A program made the position numbers and the translations under genes. DNA of 64,000 nucleotides from Bacteroidota bacterium (GTDB taxonomy: Bacteria; Bacteroidota; Bacteroidia; B-17B0; Aurantibacillaceae): contig JAHBTI010000012.1 in assembly GCA_019638705.1 (NCBI GenBank), positions 1-64,000 of the forward strand, in the 5' to 3' direction. Below are positions 18,083 through 25,952 of this stretch, in pieces; positions within the stretch are counted from its first letter, which is position 1, and each line of letters starts with the position of its first letter. The notes beneath the pieces were generated by a model, which had not been told where the DNA came from, did not search any database, and saw nothing but the letters and a program-made list of their open reading frames with translations.

Positions 18083-18395
18083 TATAAGCCACGAATTACA
18101 CTAATTTCACAAAACAAAAACACTTAGAAGCTGTTTAAATTTTTGTTTCAAGAATTTATTACAGTCAATATGCTAATTCCGAAGGAATGACAGTATTGTA
18201 AAAAGACTAAATAAACTTCAAGCGGGTGAAATATTAAACCGTACTATATCACACCCCTTTCAGGGTTTTGTGTCTTGTTTCTTATTACGTTATAATCATT
18301 CCATTCCTTCGGAATTTTTACGCAACAGCATTTTTCCGAAATAAATTTTAAACGGCTCTTAATTATCTAATTGTCAAATTAACAAATTGACTCAT
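18083..18395. other. Gene-free interval containing a MITE-like element
   Basis: A 313-bp gap between ribH and the convergent OmpA gene. It contains a 142-bp block with 15-bp perfect inverted termini (annotated separately) and otherwise AT-rich DNA. No ORF, tRNA or clear terminator was seen. Confidence 0.7.
18175..18316. repeat. 142-bp element with 15-bp perfect terminal inverted repeats
   Basis: AATTCCGAAGGAATG (18175-18189) and CATTCCTTCGGAATT (18302-18316) are exact reverse complements. Each arm is itself nearly palindromic. The interior includes CACCCCTTTCAGGGTTTTGTG, sharing the CCTTTCAGGG core with the elements at 25570-25725 and 29774-29930. It could be a non-autonomous mobile element or an RNA structure. 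Confidence 0.65.
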
Positions 18396-19487
18396 TTATT
18401 TTCTCACAATCTCAAACTCCACCCTCCTGTTTTTTGCGCGCCCATCGTCCGTTTCATTATCTGCTATGGGCTGCGAAGCACCAAAGCCTTTAAAATACAT
18501 TTTGTTTTGCACCCCTTTTTTTATCAGGTACTCAAACACTTCGCGCGCGCGGAGTTCACTCATTTTTTGATTTTTTATTTTCAATCCGCCACTGTCGCTG
18601 TGTCCGTTTATTTGAATTTGCAAATGCGGGTGTTTGAGAAGATACCTTGCCAACTTGTTTAATTCCGCGTTTGATTCGGGCAGCAAATGATAACGCCCGC
18701 TTTCAAAAAAAATGTGCTTCAATTCTACTTTCTCGCCCACCTTAATGTCTTCTCTTACGGCTAATACAGAGTCCATAAGCTGCTGAAAAGTTGGACCCAC
18801 AATTTGTACTTCCACTTTTTCTTCAAACTGTTTGGCTTTAACGAGTTTTATATCGTCCACAAAATAATAGGCTTCGCGCACCTGCAAAAATTTTAAAGGG
18901 TTTATGCGCAGCATATCTTTTTTTATTTCGGGCGAAAAATTGCCAATCGTTATGTATTTCTCGCCACCGTCAGCTTTATAAAAGCCGCGCACTTCAAACC
19001 ATTGAAAGCCTTTGTATAACCCGCCTTTGTCCCAAAGCGTATCCACCATGTTTGATTTTATCGCATCTTTCAAACCCCTGTAACCTGCCTTGGTAAACAC
19101 CGCGCCAAATGAGCGCAGCGAAGCCGTGCTCCAAAACGCCAGCTTAATGTGCATGGAAAAATCGTAAACCGTGCCACGGTGCAAAGGCTCTACCAATTTT
19201 ACCTGTAGAAATTCCTTGTATTTTTTACGGAAACGAAAACCCGTGTAGCAATAGCCCTCATACGCGCCTTTTTGCACGGTGGTGTCGTTATCCAAAGGTT
19301 GCTGATAAAAATCAATGGTTTCAATTTGCCGCCAGGGAACGGCTTTGCGCACATCAGACGATTTTTTGCGGTAATTTTCAAAACTTCCGTTTGGCACAAG
19401 GTTTTTTTCGGGTTTTTCTTCCGCCGCAGTTTGGGCTGAAAGGCTTGTAAATACAAGCAAAACCAAAAATGTAAACAAACACCTCAT
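18396..19487 (-). CDS. OmpA-family outer-membrane/peptidoglycan-binding protein
   Basis: A 363-residue exported protein (signal MRCLFTFLVLLVFTSLSAQ). The N-terminal 200 residues start with NLVPNGSFENY, a carbohydrate-binding-like jelly-roll pattern with conserved aromatic strands. The C-terminal 110 residues form a canonical OmpA domain: FESGRYHLLPESNAELNKLA, INGHSDSGG, KMSELRAREVFEYL and GFGASQPIADNETDDGRAKNRRVEF. The Asp and Arg needed to hold diaminopimelate are present. It probably ties the outer membrane to peptidoglycan while a N-terminal sugar- or protein-binding domain faces the periplasm. Confidence 0.87.
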   Translation of the reverse strand: MRCLFTFLVLLVFTSLSAQTAAEEKPEKNLVPNGSFENYRKKSSDVRKAVPWRQIETIDFYQQPLDNDTTVQKGAYEGYCYTGFRFRKKYKEFLQVKLVEPLHRGTVYDFSMHIKLAFWSTASLRSFGAVFTKAGYRGLKDAIKSNMVDTLWDKGGLYKGFQWFEVRGFYKADGGEKYITIGNFSPEIKKDMLRINPLKFLQVREAYYFVDDIKLVKAKQFEEKVEVQIVGPTFQQLMDSVLAVREDIKVGEKVELKHIFFESGRYHLLPESNAELNKLARYLLKHPHLQIQINGHSDSGGLKIKNQKMSELRAREVFEYLIKKGVQNKMYFKGFGASQPIADNETDDGRAKNRRVEFEIVRK

Positions 19488-19539
19488 CTTTACAAAAATA
19501 GACTGAAATCAATTTTTTGGGTTAAATTGTTTTTAACAC

Positions 19540-19568
19540 TTGTGTATTTATAAAAAACATTATATTTG
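19540..19568 (+). promoter_or_regulatory. Promoter of rpsT
   Basis: TTG at 19540-19542 and TATATTTG at 19561-19568, spaced 18 bp, match the Bacteroidota -33/-7 consensus (TTG, TAnnTTTG). The predicted leader is about 40 nt and begins with a short palindrome CCCAAAATTTGGG (19573-19585). Confidence 0.75.
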
Positions 19569-19613
19569 TCCTCCCAAAATTTGGGAATTAATTAAAGAAA
19601 TTTACACAGAGAA

Positions 19614-19868
19614 ATGGCAAATCACAAATCAGCAATCAAACGCATTCGTTCTAACAACGCAAAACGTACCGAAAACCGTTACTATGCTAAAACCACACGC
19701 ACCGCAATTAAACAAGTGCGCACTGCTAAAACTCAAAAAGAAGCGGCAGAATTATTGCCTAAAGTAAGCAGCATGGTGGACAAATTAGCTAAAAAAAGCG
19801 TTATTCATAAAAACAAAGCGGCTAACATTAAATCTAAACTGGCTAAAAAAGTAGCTTCGTTAAAATAA
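19614..19868 (+). CDS. rpsT: 30S ribosomal protein S20
   Basis: An 84-residue, strongly basic helical protein binding 16S rRNA in the small subunit body. It begins MANHKSAIKRIRSNNAKR, the family signature, continues with helices rich in Lys/Ala/Arg, and includes VSSMVDKLAKKSVIHKNKAANIKSKLAKK. It is monocistronic between a consensus promoter and an intrinsic terminator, as is usual for rpsT. Confidence 0.96.
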   Translation: MANHKSAIKRIRSNNAKRTENRYYAKTTRTAIKQVRTAKTQKEAAELLPKVSSMVDKLAKKSVIHKNKAANIKSKLAKKVASLK

Positions 19869-19907
19869 TACTGTTAAAAACAGAAAGATTGTTTTTTTCA
19901 TAAGAAG

Positions 19908-19943
19908 AAAAAGCTCGGACGGGAAACTGTTCGGGCTTTTTTG
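19908..19943 (+). terminator. Rho-independent terminator of rpsT
   Basis: AAAAAGCTCGGA pairs with TTCGGGCTTTTTT (one G-U pair) across a short loop, ending in a T-run, about 40 bp after the rpsT stop. Confidence 0.8.
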
Positions 19944-19966
19944 ATTATGATTTGTTTAAAGTTCCC

Positions 19967-20110
19967 TGTCACTTCGAGTAGCCCGAAGAATGAGGGCGTA
20001 TCCTTTGTCATTTCGAGTAGCCGACGACAGGAGGCGTATCGAGAAATGATTTTACGGCTTCAGTTCTCGATAAGGTTTGCAAAGAGGCAGCAAACCTACT
20101 CGAACTGACA
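19967..20110 (+). repeat. Dispersed TTCGAGTAGCC repeat, copy A
   Basis: Two tandem half units (TGTCACTTCGAGTAGCCCGA... and TGTCATTTCGAGTAGCCGAC...) are followed by GAGGCGTATCGAGAAATGA and, at the right end, a reverse-oriented CAAACCTACTCGAACTGACA. Related copies are at 24097-24279, 25341-25487, 34078-34120 and 52048-52096. It occupies most of the 304-bp gap between rpsT and prfC; the remaining 60 bp show nothing. Confidence 0.85.
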
Positions 20111-20172
20111 ACTTTTTATTGGACTTTAAACAACTTCTATATATACCCCAAAGCCGCAAAGAACAGAGAGAT

Positions 20173-21756
20173 TTAAAACTCACTCTTTACATGAAATTTT
20201 ATATCGGGAAATTTTTCCTGTGCCATTTGCAGCAGCCAAGGGCTTTCTGCCAAAAACACAGGGCGTTGGTCTTTATCGTAAGCAATGTGGGCGTTGCGGT
20301 CTTGCATAAACGCCTCTAATTTCTTTCTATCGTTGCTGCTTATCCAAAGTGCTTTGTATAAATTAATCTGGTCAAAACTTGCGCTGGCGTTGTATTCTGC
20401 TTTTAAGCGGTGCTGAATAACTTCAAATTGCAATGCCCCCACCGTACCGATTACTTTTCTGCCGTCAATTTTTTTGGTAAAAAGCTGTGCCACGCCCTCA
20501 TCAGTTAATTGCTCCAAACCTTTTTGAAGTTGTTTGGTTTTCATGGGGTCAAGGTTGGTAACATAGCGAAACAATTCGGGCGAAAAACTTGGAATGCCCT
20601 TGAAGCGAATGTCTGCGCCCTCTGTCAAAGAATCGCCTATTTTAAAATTTCCTGCATCGTACAAACCAATCACATCACCCGGAAAAGCCTCGTCAATGAC
20701 TGATTTTTGCTGCGCCATAAATGCCGTTGGGTTACTGAAACGCAGTTGTTTTTTTTCGCGCACATTGTAGTAATATTTGTTGCGCTCAAACGTTCCCGAA
20801 CAAATTCTTAAAAAGGCAATTCGGTCGCGGTGCTTGGGGTCAAGGTTGGCATGAATTTTAAACACAAAGCCGCTGAATTTTTTGTCATCGGGCTGTATGG
20901 TTGTACCCTCTTCGGTGTCGCGTGCTTTGGGCGCAGGTGCAATTTCCACAAAGCAATCTAACAATTCGGCAATACCAAAATTGTTTACCGCGCTACCAAA
21001 AAACACAGGGCTGATTTGCCCCTCCAAATATTTTTTCACGTCCAATTGGTCATACACACCATTAATCAAATCCACATCGGTGCGCAGTTGCGCGGCAAAA
21101 TCTTCGCCAATGCGTTTGTTAATTTGCTTGTCGTTAATATCGGTAATTGTCAGCGTTTCTTCCACCGTTGTTTTGCTGTCGCCCTGAAATAAATTGAGCG
21201 AAGATTTGGTAAGGTCATACACGCCTTTAAAGGATTTGCCGATGCCAATGGGAAACGTCATCGGGCGCACTTTTATTTTCAGTTCTTTTTCAATTTCGTC
21301 CAAAAGGTCAAACGGATTTTGTCCTTCGCGGTCTAATTTGTTGATGAACACAATCACAGGCGTGTTGCGCATACGGCAAACTTCCAGCAATTTTCGTGTT
21401 TGGGGCTCCACGCCTTTCACGCAGTCAATCACCATAATTACGCTGTCCACCGCGCTTAGGGTGCGGTAGGTGTCTTCGGCAAAATCTTCGTGTCCGGGCG
21501 TATCTAAAATATTTACTTTATACTGTTTGTAATCAAATGCCATAACCGAAGTGGAAACCGAAATGCCGCGCTGCTTCTCAATTTCCATAAAATCGGAAGT
21601 GGTGGCTTTTTTAATTTTGTTTGATTTTACCGCGCCCGCCGTTTGAATAGCTCCGCCAAACAACAATAATTTTTCTGTTAAAGTAGTTTTGCCCGCATCG
21701 GGGTGAGCAATAATGGCAAAGGTTCGGCGGCGGTTTATTTCTTCGGTAAAGGTCAT
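20173..21756 (-). CDS. prfC: Peptide chain release factor 3
   Basis: A 527-residue translational GTPase that recycles RF1/RF2 from the ribosome. G1 is [15 protein letters not shown] (about 17-31), with switch I residues around [16 protein letters not shown]3 DTPGHEDF and G4 NKLDRE. The C-terminal RF3 domain contains [20 protein letters not shown] and [28 protein letters not shown]-type segments. Full length, ATG start. It is monocistronic, divergent from the PD40/OmpA-like gene at 21898. Confidence 0.96.
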   Translation of the reverse strand: MTFTEEINRRRTFAIIAHPDAGKTTLTEKLLLFGGAIQTAGAVKSNKIKKATTSDFMEIEKQRGISVSTSVMAFDYKQYKVNILDTPGHEDFAEDTYRTLSAVDSVIMVIDCVKGVEPQTRKLLEVCRMRNTPVIVFINKLDREGQNPFDLLDEIEKELKIKVRPMTFPIGIGKSFKGVYDLTKSSLNLFQGDSKTTVEETLTITDINDKQINKRIGEDFAAQLRTDVDLINGVYDQLDVKKYLEGQISPVFFGSAVNNFGIAELLDCFVEIAPAPKARDTEEGTTIQPDDKKFSGFVFKIHANLDPKHRDRIAFLRICSGTFERNKYYYNVREKKQLRFSNPTAFMAQQKSVIDEAFPGDVIGLYDAGNFKIGDSLTEGADIRFKGIPSFSPELFRYVTNLDPMKTKQLQKGLEQLTDEGVAQLFTKKIDGRKVIGTVGALQFEVIQHRLKAEYNASASFDQINLYKALWISSNDRKKLEAFMQDRNAHIAYDKDQRPVFLAESPWLLQMAQEKFPDIKFHVKSEF

Positions 21757-21838
21757 ATTAAAAAATCGGGCGCAAAGATAGAAAAACGCAAAGTATATTA
21801 AGTTTTAAATGTGAGTAAATTACCTGACTTTACAACTT

Positions 21839-21866
21839 TTGTATATGGATTAAAATTTTATTTTTG
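21839..21866 (+). promoter_or_regulatory. Promoter of the TPR/PD40 gene
   Basis: TTG (21839-21841) and TATTTTTG (21859-21866) with a 17-bp spacer fit the -33/-7 pattern. The site lies inside the upstream extension of the open frame, which argues that translation begins at 21898 rather than at the earlier ATG at 21811. Confidence 0.55.
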
Positions 21867-21897
21867 CCAAATTACACCACTTTTAAAATATATCAGC

Positions 21898-24087
21898 ATG
21901 ATGATGAAACGTACTTACACTTTTGTTTTTGTTTTTGCCGTTTTAGTTCTTTCGGCGCAAAAAAAACCAACTTACAAAGATTACTTTGAAGAGGGAATGT
22001 TTCTGCTGGCGGAAGATAACATGGCAGGCGCATTAAAAAACTTTGAAGCCGCATACAGAATAGATTCCACTTCGGCTAACATTAATTACCTGCTTGGCGT
22101 AAGTTATCTGTCTTCGGCACGGAAAAAAACCATTGCCGAATATTATCTGAAAAAAGCCGTGAGCGATATAAGCAAAAACTACCAAGCCGATAATGCTTCG
22201 GAAAAAAGCGCGCCACCGCTTGCCCACCTGTATTACGGCAATGCCCTGCACATTAATTATAAGTTTAACGATGCTTTGGCACAGTACAGCAGCTTTAACC
22301 AGTACCTAAGCCCCAAAGACAAGGAATCGCACAGGCTGCTGAAAAAAGGAACAGATGCGGCAAACGTAGCCAAAACTTTGGTAGCCAACCCCATTAACAT
22401 AAAAATTACCAACATGGGCGACAGCATTAACAGCGAGTACCCCGAATACAGCGCGGTGCTGAGTGCCGATGAGCGCATGATGATTTTTACCACCGACCGC
22501 CCCAACACCACAGGCGGCAGAAAAAGCGATGACGGACGGTATTTTGACGACATTGTGGTGTCGTATAAAGACGATGAGGGGCGGTGGAGCAAGCCCGTAT
22601 CGTTAAGCAGCAACATTAACACCCCCGGGCACGAGGGTTCTATTAACCTTAGCCCCGACGGGCAAACGCTGATTATTTTTAAAAATATTCCGCACTCAAA
22701 ACATCCGCAGGGCAACGGCAATATTTATTACAGCACTTTTGACGGCAAAGACTGGAGCGGCTTGCAGGAGTTTGGCTCTGATGTAAATACCGAGTACTGG
22801 GAATCACATGCCTGTTTAAGCACAGACGGCAACGTGTTATTTTTTGCCTCGGAACGCCCGGGCGGTTTTGGCGGAAAAGACATTTACCGCTGCGTGAAAT
22901 TGCCAAACGGACAATGGAGCAAGGCATGGAACATGGGCGATGTGATTAACACCGAAGACGACGAAGACGGTGCATTTATTCACCCTGACGGACAAACGTT
23001 TTTCTTCTCGTCAAACGGACCAAAAACCATGGGCGGTTACGATGTGATGTTTGCCACGCTTAACGAAGACAATAAGTTTTCGGACGTGCAAAACATGGGC
23101 TACCCCATTAACACCACCCAAGACGATGTGTTTTACGTTACCTCGCCCGACGGCACACGCGCCTATTTTTCGTCGGCACAGCAGGAGGGCGGTTTTGGCG
23201 ACAACGACATTTACCAGATTACCATGCCGCAGTTCAGAGAGGTGTTTTTGGCATTGTTTAAAGGACAAATTATTCCTGCGCAGGGCGAAACCCTGCCTGA
23301 CGACATAAGCATTATAGTAACGGATAAGCAAAGCGGCGACATGATTGGCACTTACCGCCCCAAAGTGGCAAACGGCGCATTTACCACCATTTTGCCCCCC
23401 GGCAAAGAGTATCATTTTTCGTATTTGGCAGGCGACGGCACAGAGTTTCATCAGGAAGATGTGTTTGTAAACAACGATATGGCGTATCAGGAAATTCGCC
23501 GCGAAATTGGGCTTGAACCCGTGAGGCTCACAGGCAAGGTAAAAACAAAAACCGTTTCGGCAGGAGGCAATGTGCCACCGCAGGAAAACAATGCCAACAC
23601 CGCCGCAAACAACACCAATACAACTGCACACGAGCCACCGCCTGTTAAAGAACAAAAAACCAAAAAGAATAAAAAAGGCAAAAAAGTGATGTATGAAGAC
23701 AGCGAAGATAACAGCGCGGTATTGCCACGCAACGAGTATGTGTTTTATTACCGCTACGGGCACAGCGTAATTGACGAAAAAACCATAAGCTGGAATAATT
23801 TTATCAATTTTATAACCGAGAACAGTAAGCAGAGAGAGGTGATTGTACACGTTGAATCGTCTGCCTCAAAAGTGCCTGCCAACACCAGCAATATGGAACT
23901 TGCAGTGGAGCGCAGCAAAAATTTTGAAATAAAAGTGGCAGCCGTGCTGGAAGAACGGGGCGCAGAGATGAACAACGTGAAGTTTGAAATAAATTCTATG
24001 GTGGGCGGTCCTGAATACAAGGGCGATGCAAAAGCAGCGGTAAAAAAATATGAGAAATTTCAATATGTGAAAGCAAAAGCAGAGTAA
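21898..24087 (+). CDS. TPR-PD40-OmpA-like envelope protein (PorE-like architecture)
   Basis: A 729-residue exported protein with signal MMMKRTYTFVFVFAVLVLSAQ; three ATGs in a row (21898, 21901, 21904) begin it. Domains in order: TPRs (about 25-150), five PD40 beta-propeller motifs (about 190-430, such as LSPDGQTLIIF and HPDGQTFFFSSNG with GGFGGKDIY-type turns), a carboxypeptidase-regulatory-like domain (about 450-540), a low-complexity Asn/Thr/Lys linker, and a C-terminal OmpA-like domain (about 610-725). The last is degenerate: the usual GHTD segment reads VESSAS. The order matches PorE-type T9SS accessory proteins, but no lipobox Cys is present, so this may be a paralogue. Confidence 0.75.
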   Translation: MMMKRTYTFVFVFAVLVLSAQKKPTYKDYFEEGMFLLAEDNMAGALKNFEAAYRIDSTSANINYLLGVSYLSSARKKTIAEYYLKKAVSDISKNYQADNASEKSAPPLAHLYYGNALHINYKFNDALAQYSSFNQYLSPKDKESHRLLKKGTDAANVAKTLVANPINIKITNMGDSINSEYPEYSAVLSADERMMIFTTDRPNTTGGRKSDDGRYFDDIVVSYKDDEGRWSKPVSLSSNINTPGHEGSINLSPDGQTLIIFKNIPHSKHPQGNGNIYYSTFDGKDWSGLQEFGSDVNTEYWESHACLSTDGNVLFFASERPGGFGGKDIYRCVKLPNGQWSKAWNMGDVINTEDDEDGAFIHPDGQTFFFSSNGPKTMGGYDVMFATLNEDNKFSDVQNMGYPINTTQDDVFYVTSPDGTRAYFSSAQQEGGFGDNDIYQITMPQFREVFLALFKGQIIPAQGETLPDDISIIVTDKQSGDMIGTYRPKVANGAFTTILPPGKEYHFSYLAGDGTEFHQEDVFVNNDMAYQEIRREIGLEPVRLTGKVKTKTVSAGGNVPPQENNANTAANNTNTTAHEPPPVKEQKTKKNKKGKKVMYEDSEDNSAVLPRNEYVFYYRYGHSVIDEKTISWNNFINFITENSKQREVIVHVESSASKVPANTSNMELAVERSKNFEIKVAAVLEERGAEMNNVKFEINSMVGGPEYKGDAKAAVKKYEKFQYVKAKAE

Positions 24088-24096
24088 GAAATGTTA

Positions 24097-24279
24097 GTGT
24101 CAGTTCGGGTAGGTTTGCTGCCTCTTCGCAAATTGCGGCAATAATGCAGGTCATTATTGAGCGAGCTTGTGGGAAAGAGAACTGATTTTTCAACACCACT
24201 TCTCGATACGCCCTCATTCTTCGGGCTACTCGAAGTGACAAAGGATACGCCCTCATTCTTCGGGCTACTCGAAGTAACA
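24097..24279 (-). repeat. Dispersed TTCGAGTAGCC repeat, copy B
   Basis: Reverse-oriented relative to copy A. It holds CAGTTCGGGTAGGTTTGCTG at the left, a GAGAACTGATTTTTCAACA centre, then two tandem units of GATACGCCCTCATTCTTCGG. It fills most of the 243-bp gap before the GT9 gene. Confidence 0.85.
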
Positions 24280-24330
24280 AGCAATCTCTTTAATTTGGAA
24301 CAGACATAGCCTCTTTGACAAAAACTTTAA

Positions 24331-25335
24331 ATGAACCTTAAACCTGATTTTAAACTTATTTTAAGCCGTACCGACAGCATTGGCGATGTGGTGCTTACCC
24401 TGCCTATGGCAGGTGTAATAAAACAGCGGTTTCCCGAATGTGAAATTTATTTTTTGGGCAAAACTTATACCAAAGAGGTGGTTGCCCTGAGCGAATATGT
24501 GAACGGGTTTATTAATTATGATGAGTTGCAAAAACTGCCCAAGCATGAAAAAATTGCCGCGCTTAAAAAAATAAATGCCGATGTGTTTATACACGTCCTG
24601 CCAAGAAAAGATTTGGCAGCTTTGGCAAAGCAAGCCAACATTCCGCTGCGTGTGGGCACTGCCAACCGCCTGTACCACTGGCTTAGCTGCAACCAACTGA
24701 TAAAATTGTCGCGCAAAAACTCCGCTTTGCATGAGGCGCAGCTTAATTTTAAACTGCTGAGTTTTTTGGATATTAACGTGAACATTGCCCTGCCCGACAT
24801 TCACCGCTATTACGGTTTCACAAACATTCCCGAATTAAACGAAGAATATAAAACTTGGCTTGACCCAACGAAGAAAAACATTATTCTTCACCCCAAATCA
24901 AAAGGCAGTGCCAAAGAATGGGGCTTGGAAAATTTTAAACAGCTTGCCGAACTTTTGCCCAAAGACACATACAAAGTATTTATCAGCGGTACTAAAGAAG
25001 ACGGACAGAGTATGCAGGAGTTTTTGCAACAGGTTTTTGCCACCGACATAACAGGAAAATTATCGTTACAGCAGTTTATTGCCTTTATAGCACAGGCTGA
25101 CGGTTTGGTGGCAGCAAGCACAGGTCCGCTGCATATTGCTGCGGCATTAAATAAACAGGCAATCGGGTTGTTTTCGCCAAAACGCCCCATTCACCCCGGA
25201 CGCTGGCAGCCGCTCGGCAAGCAGGCGCGCTATTTGGTATATGACGAAAACTGCGAACGCTGCAAGAAAAAGCAAGACTGCGATTGTATTGAAAAAATAA
25301 AGCCCGAAGACATTTTGAAAATTATTTCGAGTTAA
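24331..25335 (+). CDS. Glycosyltransferase family 9 (heptosyltransferase-like)
   Basis: A 334-residue GT-B enzyme of the ADP-heptose:LPS heptosyltransferase family, likely acting on lipopolysaccharide core or a related glycan at the cytosolic face. LILSRTDSIGDVVLTLPM is the N-terminal block (R-x-D-x-IGD). ILHPKSKGSAKEWGLENF is the start of the donor domain. AASTGPLHIAAALNKQAIGLF is the nucleotide-sugar binding block (TGPLHIA), followed by HPGRWQPLG. A Cys-rich C-terminus (CERCKKKQDCDC) resembles the tail seen in some members. It is monocistronic, flanked by dispersed repeats. Confidence 0.87.
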   Translation: MNLKPDFKLILSRTDSIGDVVLTLPMAGVIKQRFPECEIYFLGKTYTKEVVALSEYVNGFINYDELQKLPKHEKIAALKKINADVFIHVLPRKDLAALAKQANIPLRVGTANRLYHWLSCNQLIKLSRKNSALHEAQLNFKLLSFLDINVNIALPDIHRYYGFTNIPELNEEYKTWLDPTKKNIILHPKSKGSAKEWGLENFKQLAELLPKDTYKVFISGTKEDGQSMQEFLQQVFATDITGKLSLQQFIAFIAQADGLVAASTGPLHIAAALNKQAIGLFSPKRPIHPGRWQPLGKQARYLVYDENCERCKKKQDCDCIEKIKPEDILKIISS

Positions 25336-25340
25336 ATCGC

Positions 25341-25487
25341 TGTCAGTTCGAGTAGGTTTGCTGCCTCTTTGCAAACCATATCGAGAACTGATTTTTCAAC
25401 ACGCCACTTCTCGATACGCCTCCTATCGTCGGTTACTCGAAGTGACAAAGGATACGCCCTCATTCATCGGGCTACCCGAAATGACAA
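25341..25487 (-). repeat. Dispersed TTCGAGTAGCC repeat, copy C
   Basis: Same order as copy B: TGTCAGTTCGAGTAGGTTTG, GAGAACTGATTTTTCAACA, then GATACGCCTCCTATCGTCGG and GATACGCCCTCATTCATCGG units, ending CCGAAATGACA. Confidence 0.85.
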
Positions 25488-25569
25488 AACCCGTTTATCC
25501 CGCTTTGCTCAAAATTGACAAAGCATTATATGCCTGAAAAACCAGTTCCATATAAAATTATCACTTTGC

Positions 25570-25725
25570 TAAAGCGCAAGGCGTTGCCTTACGCTTTATA
25601 TACCTTGCCCTTTCAGGGCGCGCCACCATTAGCCCATGGCTGAAAGCCTTGCATACATTAGCGCAAGGCAACGCCTTGCGCCAACAAACACAAATACCAC
25701 ACAACGCCCTGAAAGGGCAACATAA
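25570..25725 (+). repeat. About 155-bp CCTTTCAGGG element, inverted partner of 29774-29930
   Basis: The block begins TAAAGCGCAAGGCGTTGCC and ends GCCCTGAAAGGGCAACATAA. Its reverse complement is found at 29774-29930 with only scattered substitutions. Inside are nested palindromes: GCCCTTTCAGGGC at both ends of an inner segment and GCGCAAGGCAACGCCTTGCGC in the middle. The RNA of either strand would fold strongly. Confidence 0.85.
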
Positions 25726-25796
25726 ATGTATTATTATTGAAATGTAAACCCACCACAAAAAAATTCTTGCGGCGGATTTGTTTTTGCACACATAAT

Positions 25797-25850
25797 AGCG
25801 CAGGGCGTTGCCCTGCGCTATGTATATGCTGCCCTTTCAGGGCGCGACAA
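25797..25850. repeat. Short relative of the CCTTTCAGGG element
   Basis: A near-perfect palindrome (arms AGCGCAGGGC and GCCCTGCGCT, 25797-25819) is followed by TGCCCTTTCAGGGCGCG, repeating the two structural modules of the larger element next door. Confidence 0.65.
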
Positions 25851-25952
25851 ACTACACGCTTAGTTTTAACCACCCTGCCGTAAACAAAAAAGCGCGGATT
25901 ACCAACCCGCGCAATTTCTAATTCCTAATCCCTGTTTCCTAATCCCTACCTC

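Larger units (their letters stand above)
25336..25952. other. Gene-free, repeat-filled interval
   Basis: A 617-bp gap holding TTCGAGTAGCC repeat copy C (25341-25487), the CCTTTCAGGG element (25570-25725) and a shorter relative at 25797-25850. The frames open across it are translations of these repeats and no gene is credible. Confidence 0.8.

Noticed and set aside
23011-23850. A 279-codon minus-strand open frame opposite the TPR/PD40 gene
   Set aside because: Cys, His, Phe and Ile-rich translation with no motif, lying wholly antisense to a clear gene; a shadow of the biased codon use.
25561-25873. Short open frames rich in Cys and Arg across the CCTTTCAGGG elements (also 29762-29992)
   Set aside because: They are translations of palindromic repeat DNA, on both strands, with no start context.
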